The notes below the pieces were generated by a model. The model was not told the DNA's origin. It worked only from the letters and a program-made list of their open reading frames with translations, and did no database searches. The translations under genes and the position numbers were made by a program. This document shows, one piece after another, positions 1 to 12,100 of a stretch of DNA of 64,000 nucleotides (its first letter is position 1; every line of letters begins with the position of its first letter). The stretch covers positions 682,001 to 746,000 of the forward strand of contig OZ025213.1 in the NCBI GenBank assembly GCA_964019055.1, read 5' to 3'. The stretch comes from Anthopleura xanthogrammica. Taxonomy: Eukaryota; Cnidaria; Anthozoa; Actiniaria; Actiniidae.

Positions 1-72
1 TCAATGCAAAATTAACAGAATGTAATCATTGATATCCATAAAACAGTTAATTGAGGTACCTCGATCTGTGGG

Positions 73-2189
73 TTAACCGTGCCGTGACTTTGAACAGCCC
101 AGAGGTTGTTTCAGGGTATTGATAAAATCTGAAGTTTTTTTTAAGGCAACCGTTAAGGCGCAGACAAACGGTGCAACATTGCACGCAGCAAATTGCGTCG
201 TGTGACATGGCTCGCAACATCGATTGCCTGTAAAATTGCGCTCATTGGTGTACCACGTGTCTGTAGCTTTATTCGACAAAAATATGACATAGCATAATGG
301 TTTTAACAGTTCCGCAAAACCCTGCTTCCGTCATTTTTGGAGGTAAAAATCCTGCACGTTCATATTGTTAACATTCTTGACTCACCTAACGATGAATTGA
401 AGACGGCTTTAAACCCTTTGAATTCCAGGGCCGAGTCTGACTTGAATCTAATGAACAATTTATTGCCACTGGAGGTAACAGGAAAAGGTCTGCTGGCGCC
501 ACAATAGCGTCCAATGCGAGGTGAGTTCAAACTAGGTCCGTCATGGATGTCAAGGGAATCCTTACGACAGTGCTTGTGCGCTTCGAGTAGGAAGTCAATG
601 ACCTGGAACGTTATCTTGTGACCACGTGACGCACTGATGATCCAAGAACAGTCACTGTTCTGGGAGTATGGACTTGGATAGTTGGGAGATACGATGTATC
701 CAAAGGCTTTCATTAGGGTACCACCACAACTACCTGGAATATGACATAAATATTAACACTTCTGGGATACCTGTGTTCGAAGTGTAGTTGATAGACAATT
801 TATGGGTTCCCTGTGGTCCACCGCAGGCTCAGGATTACAAGGATTAGTAATGGATCCGAGAAAATAATTCTTAATTCCATCTTAAGACGTGTAGGTCTTA
901 CTATTTTTTGTTTACTATTCAAAATTCAGAACAACTCTTGATTCAGAAAGGATGACAAGAACATTATATTTCATAGACTGAAAATGCGACGGCCGCCATC
1001 TTGAAAATCGTTTTGGGACATTTGACAGCAAACAGTTTCCTTATGTTGTGGTTTTTTGATGGATTTTGCACGTTTTGAATGAATGTGATTCATGACAAGA
1101 CAGACAATTAAAAATAACCAGGTAAAGATAACATGTTGACCTGGATTTCTACCTCGGGGTCCGAAACAACGGAAAGGACAGCGATTTTCACGAAGTAAAA
1201 TGTCAGTTTTAACGGAAACACGGAACGTCGACCTCGTTATCACAAACACAGTTTCCTCTTGCGGTTTCCTACACAAGTTGTTGTTTATAGTCGATACAGA
1301 GCGTGAGGATAATCATGGCATACCACACTGTATATTCAATGATACTTACGAGTTCACGGACAGGAAAGAAGGAATGAGAACAGTTTGAGTGGGAGCAACT
1401 GAAACCCTATCATCAGCACACGATAATATAGCACGAAATGGTTGTAAAAGTCTTGAAATAATTTGGGTAGATTTTTGCAATTTGTTGTTATACGATTGGA
1501 AATTAGACATTCTTATTGTAATCTTGCTACTGTTTGTCCGATTATAACCCGCCGGCTTTCGGCGTTCTGGCGACCATACGGTGCTTACGGTATGCGTATT
1601 TCATATGGCCTTCTTCACATTCTCAAAGAGGATTTCTCTTACTCAAAAATAGTAAGATACTGAAGATGTTCTTTAATGCTGAATCACCTATATTGTACAG
1701 TTTATCTCCTTTTACCCTGCTTGCTAGCAGAATCTACCTTTCCCCGAGCGAGGTAGGAGGGTAATTCTGCTCGCATGATAATCTCCTTTGTGTCCTTTGT
1801 TTTTGAGCCAAAGACTTGTTTTTCTTCAAAACTTCAGGAATTCTACCGCCTTATCTAAACGTTTTGAACCTTGACATATCGATGGTAAGAAGAAGAAACC
1901 CCACTTCTATAAACAATGCAATGGCTTTTAATGTTGAACTAGTTATCATTTACAATTACTTGAATTGATCTAGAGGGTCGATCCTTCTTTAGATCGATTG
2001 GTAGCCAACAGACTTGAGATCTATTGGAAATGATTTTGGTTTGCTTGCTAAGTGAAATTCTATCTAATAGTTGAAAGACCTACCCGAAGCTTGACCATGA
2101 GCCGCTCCACAAATCACAACAGCCAAGAGAGCTAGCACGCTGGAGAACAAAGAACAGTCCAAAAATATTTCAGCATGTTTTTTTATCAT
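73..2189 (-). CDS. small secreted single-CUB-domain protein
   Basis: Exons (minus): 2189-2084, 733-386 and probably 260-73. Exon 1 encodes a signal peptide with a hydrophobic stretch (VLALLAVVICGAA). Exon 2 is one complete CUB domain: it starts GSCGGT, carries the four expected cysteines, the IVSPNYPSPY motif, DSLDIHDG and a C-terminal FKGFKAVF strand. CUB domains usually bind protein partners or glycans outside the cell. The exon 1/2 join is in phase with good GT-AG sites. The last exon is less sure. An acceptor at 261-262 gives an in-phase 62-residue tail with six cysteines and one NFT glycosylation site, ending at TAA 73-75, but its pyrimidine tract is poor. A second in-frame acceptor further upstream in the same intron (near 350) would give a shorter tail. 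With the tail the protein is 213 residues. It stands head to head with the CUB-EGF gene at 3191. The 734-2083 intron holds no other exon I can support. Confidence 0.66.
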
Positions 2190-3190
2190 ACCCACCCGGT
2201 TAAACAGGGAATAAAGGTTATTCTGACCGCCTGCCTGCGAGGACAGAGCTTAGAGAATTCATGTAGCGAAATACAAAGAAACTGGGTCACGCGCTTGCTA
2301 TAATGACCACTGGAACAAGCACGGAGAATTTGATCTTTCAAGGCGAGCAGAACTCTATAATATACAGTAAGAGTTATGATGAGTAACAGCTTGGGTAATG
2401 GAAGTAGAACTGAGGCAGAATTTAACGTAAACAAATGGCACAAGTATGAACTATTTCAATCGCCATGCGAAGAACGAATTCTTTCGCCAGGATTATCTGC
2501 GAGAGCATCTTTGATACTTACCTTGGAATTCCCATGCTTTTCCTCCTGCGTTCTTTTATAAACGCCAATTAAATCCTGATAAAGATTCCTTGAGCCTCTA
2601 GAATAGCCCTAAAAGAGAATATATTGAGTCCAGTGGGCTGGGAAGTAGAATAGATGACTAGTTTTGTGGTCAGTCTCTTAATGAAGCGGTTCTTCTTCAC
2701 AACATAAACAGAATGGCACTACAGGATCAATTTGAACTCAAGTGCGTGTGCTCTGGATTAAATGACCAGCTTAATCTAATAACACGTTCAACGCGACTGG
2801 CTGTTGAACAATTGAACGAATGCCAAACTGTCGGCACTTGGACGTTGTGTCCCTTGGGACCTGTGAGTGTAGAGCGGGTTCCCGCGCGCGCGAAAAACGC
2901 TTTTAGCGCTCGCAGCCAGGCGTTTTTCTAATTGTGGACCTTTTAGTATTATCTTTCAAGAAGACCCGCCAAGTTATGGATACTATAACATTCAGTTACA
3001 TCCTAAAGTACCCGGATTTCTTGACTTTGTTCCAAAACACGTGGTGACACCGACTGGCGACTCACCCAGCAAGAATGCCACGATTTCCTCTGCTCGGGAT
3101 CTGGTTTCATGACCTTTACTGAAAACAACCGATATACGTCAGAGCGAGACTGCCAAACATCTTATTCTACTCCAACTCCAAAGAACGAAG
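2190..3190. promoter_or_regulatory. divergent intergenic region between two CUB-protein genes
   Basis: About 1 kb separates the start codons of the minus-strand CUB gene (2189) and the plus-strand CUB-EGF gene (3191). It must contain both promoters and 5' untranslated sequence. I see no TATA box I would trust, no conserved ORF and no clear repeat. The assignment rests only on gene geometry. Confidence 0.5.
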
Positions 3191-6100
3191 ATGAAGTTCA
3201 TCGGCAAATTTGGTTTAAATTTGTAAGAATAGTTTCTTAATGAACAACTGTTTCTGAAGGTTTAGCCACCAAATAACCTTTATATTCTTGTTGATTTAAG
3301 GGTTCTCGCAACTGTGTTCCTGTGCGTTGTCGAAGCGCTTCCGCGCAGTGGACTACGTTCTGGTGGAAAACCAGGAGCAAGATCCTCTCGAACTCGTTCG
3401 TCTTCTAGCGGTACGTCAAAGCTAATATGACTTTATTTTGTATTTCTTGCATCATTTATGAGAGTTTTTGACAATTTTTTTGACTGCATATACCAAGTTT
3501 GTAATCATTTCCGATGTGTAGCTTTGATAGATGTAATTTGGCTGATTAACTCTATTGACGCAAGGGTGATTGAGACTTTCTCTAAGTAGTTTGGTACAAA
3601 TTTCTTGCCAAGGAATTACAATAAAGAAAATAAATGTGTTTTGCCAGCATCCATGGGATCTGCTGTGTTCGTGAATATCTTGGCATTAAGTCAGCTTTTA
3701 CGATGAGTCAAGCTTTGGCTGCACTCGGGTTTCGTCTTCCGCTGAAGCCAAGATTAGAGTACCAGACAACTGCGTGTTGTTTTTCTTCTTGATATTAAAA
3801 ATGTCGAAATTTCTGCCAAAAAAGACAAGAGGTGACTCGGCATAGCCAGAGTAGAAACAGAACCTGAGTAACCCAGAGAAATGCTGTAATTATTTGAGAA
3901 AGAAATTTCTATGAACTGATAATATAAAAAATAGACTCAATTAAAGTCAACTATTTAATGTATTTATAAGGTGTTTTGATTATCATTGACAAGATTGAAA
4001 ACATGTTGATTGATTCATTAGATACGCAAAACAATCAAAAGTCAATAAGAACATCGCTTGAATTGACAAACGTCGAAAATGCTGGAACAGACAGATAAAA
4101 ACGAAAAGACCCCCAGCCACATTGATCTACTAACTAATCAGCTTATCTACAGTTTATACTGATTACTATCGAGTTGAACTACACACACAAATGATTGTTA
4201 ACCCTTGTATAATAACAGTGCAGTGCGGAGGAACGATAAGAGCTACTTCTGGAGAAATCTCTTCACCGAAATTTCCATCAAACTACCCGGACGAAATTGA
4301 ATGCCGATGGAAAATCATTGGTGAAACAGGATCTCGTATTACACTTACCTTCAGAGATTTTAAGGTACGTATGTGTTAGCGAACACGGAAGTTGATCTTA
4401 TACGTACCGTAGAAGAATCGAGAAATCATGAGTTTTTATTGGTCGATGCTTGCGCATCAGTCAAGTGTGCGCTCGCCGGGAAAGATGGCAGCGAGAATAT
4501 AAGGAGACGATACGCTTGGGCAATCCCATTCACTATAGTCCTATTCTATCTTAATTCTTCTATTTCAATCTTCACTTTGGAGGCCGAGTTGTTCTGTGAT
4601 TAGTACATTTGTTTAGTATCTCAGTCACTAAGATAAAGGGCCCTAAGGATGGTGCTAAGCTTATCAGTGTTAGATTGCGGCGGTCAAGTGTCACCCTGTC
4701 TAAGATAATACAGTTGTCATGTCTGTCCTCATTCGCTGGGAAAGAACGATAACCAGTCCAAGAAAAGGAGGGAAAAAGAGAATGAAAAGAAAGGAAGGAA
4801 TAAAATAACGACAAAAGAAAGAAAACAAAAAAGAAAAGAAGAGTTGAGGAAAGGAAAATAAATTTTGAAAACAACTAAGCCTTGAATGATTTTTTTTTTC
4901 TATTCGGGAGCTTGTCCGAGTATCGTCTGGGGGATCGGAGGATTTTGGTTGCGATATCATAAAGGTTAACTGATCCCCCCCAAGAGGCACTATCTTTTTT
5001 ATCATCCACCCTTTCTGTGTAAACTCCCCTTTGATACCTGCCCCCTCGCCCCCCTCGACGATACAAAATGACTGGTCCCTTTATATATCTGGCCCTGTGT
5101 TTGATTTTTTATCACCATTTTTTTTTGCCCCTCAAGTTGGAAACAAGTCATGACTGTGAGTACGATTCTCTTGAAGTCTACAATGGCGAGAGAAAGGTGG
5201 ACAGTCAAAGAATTGCCAAACTCTGTGGTATAACACTTCCACAGGTTCTCGTATCACAGGGCTCAACTCTATTCCTTCGCTTCCATTCTGATTTCTCTGT
5301 CAATTTTGAGGGATTTCGACTGGAATTCACTCAATCAGGTAAACCTGTGTTTTGTAGCTTCCTGTGTATTATCTTCTGAAATATCGTTTTTCCCTACCAA
5401 GAGTAAGGGGCCATCTTGGACTAGCTTTGGTACAGGGATGTGATGTCATACCAGCCATGTTTATTTTTATTCTTGTCTATTTTCACAGGCTGCAGTCGTC
5501 GATATACCGGTCTGAGTGGAACTATTACGTCACCAAACCATCCGAATGTGTATCCGCTGTCCGTAGACTGTACTTACACCATTGAAGTTCCGGCGGGCAA
5601 AAAAGTTTCTCTCGTCTTTAGCCGTTTTGAAGTCGAGGTAGAGGAAGGTAGGAATAATTCATTTGTCTTGGACCTGTAGTTTAATTTTGTGGGTGTATAC
5701 GTCGGCCATTTTGAATAGCAACCAAGCCTCTAAGAGGTGAGACCATCCGGAAGTGACGTCACTTATTATTTTTCTTTTTTTTAAGATTCCAGTGGATGCA
5801 TATATGATTATGTACAGGTGTTTGATGGCTCTAGCATTGCTGATCGTTCACTTGGGAGGTTCTGTGGTAAACAATTACCTGCACTTGTACGTTCAACGTC
5901 CAACGCCATGACCATCAAGTTTGTTGCAGATCAGTCCATCAGCCACTCCGGGTTTAGCGCTCAGTACAGAGCTGAGAGCCCTGGTTAGTAGTCCACCCTG
6001 TATCTGTCTATAGCGGTGGGTACATTGCCGCCATGTAGGCTATGAAAAGATGTACTGACCCTCAGCTTAAATTGAGTACTGCGATGCTTAATAGACCAAT

Positions 6101-9100
6101 TTATCTTGGGCGTAATGTTTTCCCATTTCAGACCACGTATCATTCCGTTGTATCCATGTGTCTTCTCATGCGCAACCATTAAACAAAGAAATGATACTCT
6201 AGGGAATGACACGTGGTCTGAAATGGGAAAACATTACGCCCCAGGTAAAATAATCTATTCTGGCTTGATATCTTTAGGTGTTTTTGACCCGTGTGGTACT
6301 AATAACGGTGGCTGCTTCCACGTGTGTACTAGCAGAGGGCAGAGACGCCATTGCTCTTGCCATCCTGGCTACATGTTGGCCTTTGATGAAGAAACATGCA
6401 CAGGTAAGAACAGTATAATGGGTTCTGCTCTGGCATGGACCAATCAAGAAGGACAAGAGTGTACTATAACCAATCACAATTCTTGGATATGGAAGCCATT
6501 TGAGTAGCAAAATGCTCTGTATGTCTTCAGTTTCTCGCGATTAGGCAGCGCATTATAGTGACTGATGACTTTAGAAAGCGCCTCCAACTTTCAGGACGTT
6601 AGTTTTTTTTTCTTTTTCCCCCCAGATATTGATGAATGTCAAGTCAATAATGGTGGTTGCAGGAGTAAGTGTGTCAACACACCAGGCAGTTTTCATTGTG
6701 TCTGTGGAGAGGGATATACTCAAACTCAAGACAACCAAACATGCGTCAGTAAGTAGAACCAAGTCGCAAGGCAGACTTCTTATGATTATGAATTGACATG
6801 CGTGCGCGGCAGATATACATAGTGCAAGGGATTAGCTGTAGTTACGGTCTGGGACCCAGCTAGTCCTCTCTTGATGTGTTCAGGGCAGAATATCATCCTG
6901 CTGTATTTACGCACATTAAGGGCATCATTATCGCACTTAGTTGCCGTCATGTGTGAAGTCCATGCAACGCCTCATCTTCTGCGGGTGTCACGCGTGACGA
7001 ATAAGTGCCCAACCTCCGTCTCAAGGCATGGCAAGGGATGCGCTCAGCCAATCAAACATTTTCAGGTCTTTGATAAAGGATCGAATGATTTGCATCATCA
7101 TAACAGTCCCATAACAGTGCAAAGAACGTCCGACATAATGATTCTTACCGGCAAGCACACATGCTAAGACTATAAATTATTTTGCGCCTAGGTATTAGTG
7201 GATAGTCTATCTTATTATTGCAGATATAAACGAATGCGCAACAAATCAACACAAGTGTAAACAAAAATGCCGTGATACTGAAGGCAGTTACTACTGCGAT
7301 TGTAACCAAGGATATCAATTGGATACAGATGGATACTCTTGTATAGGTAAACCATACTTATTCCGCCCAACCACTGTTCAATAGCTTTTTAATATTTACG
7401 GTGGAATGCCCTGAATGGGTTGATATATCATCTGTTTTTCATTATCCACAGATATAAATGAATGCAAGATGCCAAAGAGTTTTCACCATTGTAATCAAAT
7501 CTGCGTCAACACCCCGGGCAGTTACTACTGTAAATGTCGTGATGGATTCGTTTTGAGTGCCAATGGACGAATCTGCCGAGGTAAATTTTCTTATCAGTTA
7601 CTATCGTTTGATATTTTCTTATAATTTCCGTTATTTTTCTGATATTCTGATAAGCTTTGTGACACGCCCAACTTATAGAAGTACCTGAGAAAATTTGGGG
7701 AGGAATAGCCATGATAAATTTGGAAACCTTGAAACTGAAGGCTATAGAAATTTTACAATGACATTTTAGTTCTAAAGGCGTTTTTTAAACATAGTTGGGG
7801 CTACCAGATTGCGCGCTATTGCTAAGGCAACCACTGTGTGCGTGACCTAAGTGCTCCATACTTGTCACCAATTGGTTCTTTACAGATCAGGATGAGTGTA
7901 TGATGGGAGGTGTGCAGTGTGACCAGCAGTGTATCAACACCGCGGGTAGCTACTTCTGTTCGTGTTTCCCTGGATTCAGGCCCAGTACCGTGATGCCTAA
8001 CAAGTGCGTTGATGTTGATGAATGCCAGGAGGGTTTGCCTGATTGCCATAAGTGTGTCAACTCTGAAGGAAGGTAATAATGAAAAATGCAGCGTCGATAG
8101 AAAAAGAAAAAACTTTAACACCATCTCGATATATAATAATGTTTTATCTTTTTGTTTAGTTATCACTGTCTTTGTGATAAGGGTTACGTACAAGCCGATA
8201 ACCGTACCAGGTGCAAAGACATCGATGAGTGTATGGAAAACAATGGCGGATGTTCACAGCTGTGTGTCAATACTGCAGGAGGCTACCACTGCAAGTGTGA
8301 AGCTGGTTACAATGCTACTGATCCAGAGTACGTCTTTTCCCCATATTTCAATTGATATTATAAAATCTTAAATAGAGAGTGAAAGTACAGCGCACTTTTT
8401 TGCGGAGCGCAAAGAATCTGAGGCCCAGTTCAAACGTCGATCTTCTCATGAGCCGAACGCATTGAAAACAATGAATGATAAGGCGGTCTTCTTTGATGTC
8501 ATTAGGATCAATTCACGAGAAGATCGACGTTTGAACTGGGCATGAGACTTCCTTGCTCACTTAGGCACCCATGTTACGCATCAGCAAACCCAAGTCTAGC
8601 TCGCGATGCGCAGCTGAATTCCCTTAGTCTATGGTCTCAACCAACAGAACTATGCTATTAATTCACGTTAACTGAAACAGGTCCCGCACGTGTACAGACA
8701 TCAATGAGTGCGCATCGCATGATGGGAAGGGTGACTGTGATCACATGTGCTCCAACACCGCGGGCTCATTCAAGTGTTCGTGCCACCCCGGATATTTCTT
8801 GACGGAAGATGGACTAACGTGTCAAGATAATGATGAATGTGCTCTAGATAACGGGGGATGTAAACAGAAGTGTGTCAACTTCCCTGGGAACTTCACGTGC
8901 GCCTGTCATGATGGATACTTAACTATAGGAAAGAATGGATCAGACTTTATCTGTCAGGATATAGGTATGGAATATTGAAGATGCCTTTAATTTATCGAGA
9001 AAGGTGATTGCCGTTGGAATCACTCTCAACTTTACTATATAGAGAAATATATAAAGAGGGGAGGGGGATAAAATGAGTGCATCGTCGGCCTCAAGCTTAT

Positions 9101-12100
9101 TAGTCAATAACTATTACGAGCTACTGACGTAAAATAAGGATGCTTTACCTTTTCAGTTTTACTAGGTATATTATAAAGTATAGTAAGGGTAAATGATTTT
9201 TTAGAAATGATAGCAACTATTTTAGATGGCAATATCTGTCTGATCGTTTGCCAACGATTGCATATGAAAAGAGGGAATGGAAAAGAGATGGAAAAAAGGA
9301 AGACAGAGGTGTGAGAAAAGGAAAGAAAGATGGAAGGAAGGAAGGAAGGAAAGGAGAGAGGCAGGGAAAAGAGGGGGGAAAGAAAAGAAAGGAAGAAAAA
9401 AAGATAAAAATTGTTTTGCTATTTGCAACACAGCTTTGTGTCAGTGCTGTAAGTATCTAGTCAGTATTTCATGTTTTCATTCATTCATTTATTTTTTTCA
9501 CTACCAGATGAGTGCTCCACTGGTTTACACGAATGTGACAACGGTGCTACCTGTGTTAATACTGAGGGTAACTACACATGCACCTGTCCTGCTGGCTACT
9601 ATGCTAACTTCCATGACTGTATCGGTAAGTACAACACTTTCATTAAAAACACACAGGAAGCCCAACACCAGATATTTGTCAAATAAACATTTATCGATTT
9701 GTCGCCCGTGATTATAGTTGTTGCTTAGGCGATTTTTTTATTTTTATTTTTTTTTTTTTTTACGTTTGAATTTATTTTATTTTGTTTCAATTTTTAGTTA
9801 ATTTTGTTATATGAATTTTGAAATCAAATCATATTTTTAGATTTTTTCATGCAAATTTGGCAATAGTATGTATATAACAAAGTTATTTTGTCTAGAATAT
9901 ATTATTTGTATAGAATATATTTTTCTTATTTAGAAAAGAAATTGTTCTACTGTATTCTCTATTTTTCTCTATCTTGCTTTCACAAACATTGGTGTTGAGT
10001 TCAGGGTTAACGATTTGTCTGTCTGTCCATCAGATACTGACGAATGCAAATCTGGCGAAAACGAATGTCAACAAATTTGCAATAATACAGTTGGAAGGTA
10101 AATAAAAAATTATTGATAATTTTGACTGATTGAAAAAGAAATATGAACGCTTTTGAGAAAGAAAAAAGGTGAAAAGAAGGAGAAAAAAATTAAGTGTTTC
10201 CACTGGGGCTCGAACCCAGGACCTTGTGCGTGTTAGGCACACGTGATAACCACTACACTACGGAAACCACTTGGAAGCATTGAGTGTAAAATACGCTCTT
10301 TATAGATATGCTTTGTAACTTGAGTCGTCAAGGGTCACAGAATTTGTGCTCTAATTCGCATTTTCCTACTCTTTTTCAAAGCTTTCATTGTCGATGTCTG
10401 CCTGGATATACTTTAGACACCAATGGCAAAACATGCACTGGTAAGCCATACATCAATTGATTTATTTTATTATTCTTCAACGAACGTCAAATACCTTACA
10501 CATACCTTACACCGTATTTTCTTAATTTATATTACTACATCAACTTATATTTATATTTATGATGGCTAAGGCATCTCTAACATTTACACATAACGTTTTT
10601 TAAAGTTCCTAAAGTTTATCGCTAACACAGGAAGCCCATACCCTGTGAATAGACCATGTTTCTCCACAAAGCTTACGAGTTTTGAGGAGCTCTGGGTACG
10701 AGACTGAGTTTTGAGATGAATTTGTAAATTTTGTATGTATGTAATAATTTCTATAATTGCGGATATTATATTTATAGATATTGATGAATGTAGTCAAGGG
10801 ATGTGTGAGCGAGAATGCATCAACATACAAGGTAGTTACTTGTGTATGTGTCCTGATGGATATGAACTGGCTCAAGACAAGCGTCACTGCAAAGGTACGA
10901 CATTTCTTTAGATCTAGATTGGGAGATTTTTTTATGAGGGGAGGGGGGATCTGGGTTCTCGTTCATTTGTTGTTGTTGTCCATTTCTTCTCAGTTGGTCT
11001 GTCTGTCTGTCCCTGTCTGACTTACTCTTTGTCTGTCTGTCTGTATTTCTCTGTTCTGTTTGTTTGTTTGCTTTTTTTAAGTTCACAAAACAGTAAAGAG
11101 TTTCAAACATAAAAAGCAGATGAAAAATTGCAAGGGACCGCGAAGACCCCCCCCCCCCCCCCCCCCCACCCAGAGAGTCACTTGTCGTTGGAGAGGTATT
11201 TCTTGTAGGAATCTATCAGCCTAATGAGATCATAGTAATCCAAATCTTCTCCTTCTCCTTGTAATGCCTCAATCAACAGTTCAATTTGCTGATCTTGCAA
11301 TACTCCTAGTGTCTGCAATCCTTTCCTGAATACCTCCTTGTTGATAGAGACTCCATTTGTGCTACCAAACAAGCGAAACAAATCAGATACACTTAGGTCT
11401 TGTTGTCTGATGTAGTCCACTAGTCGAGCCCAAGGCTTTTCTTTTTTAACCGACAGAAACATTTCCATTTTGTTATCCATCTTTTGGTGTCCAGAAAATA
11501 CTTTTAAGGCTACGTTACTAAGCAACAAATCTTGCAATGCAGCTTGGAACTCCTTATTTGGATAAACTTCGTCTAAATGCAGTTCTTTCAGTGCGCTTGC
11601 TTTGTTTGATTTTATCGATGTTATTAGAGACGTTAGATTTTCTTGTCCTCTTGAGAGTGCTACGGGATTATTACCACATTTGAGAATTCGAAGGCAATTA
11701 TTTTTCTGTATCCCCTTAGCTATGCACTCCAAACCTTTCCCTGTTAGCCTGTTATTATTAATATCTAACTCCAACAGCGTGCTATTGAACTTTAAGCTCT
11801 CCCCTATCGTATTCGCTGACTCGTCATCCAGTCCATTACTTGACAAATCTAAAACTTTTAATGTTTTGTTCTTTCTAAGTCCTTTTCCTAAGCTAACACC
11901 ACCCTCCAGTCTAATGGCGTTCCAACGCAGTTTGAGAATCTCGAGAGATTTATTCACAACTAACACAGAACCAAGATTAAACCCTGCTTGTTCTGAAAGC
12001 TTATTGAAGCTCATGTCTAGTTCTTTCAACGAAGTGTTCTTTTTCAACGCTGTTATAAACTCTGTGGTGAGTTTATCATTCAGACCGTTCGAGCTCAAAT

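Noticed and set aside
971..1276. 101-codon minus frame with a hydrophobic stretch
   Set aside because: Lies in the intron of the small CUB gene, has no splice context and no family match. The hydrophobic stretch alone is not enough.
6106..6507. 133-codon plus frame that includes EGF1
   Set aside because: The first 58 codons are the MITE-like element read through. Only 6278-6403 is an exon.
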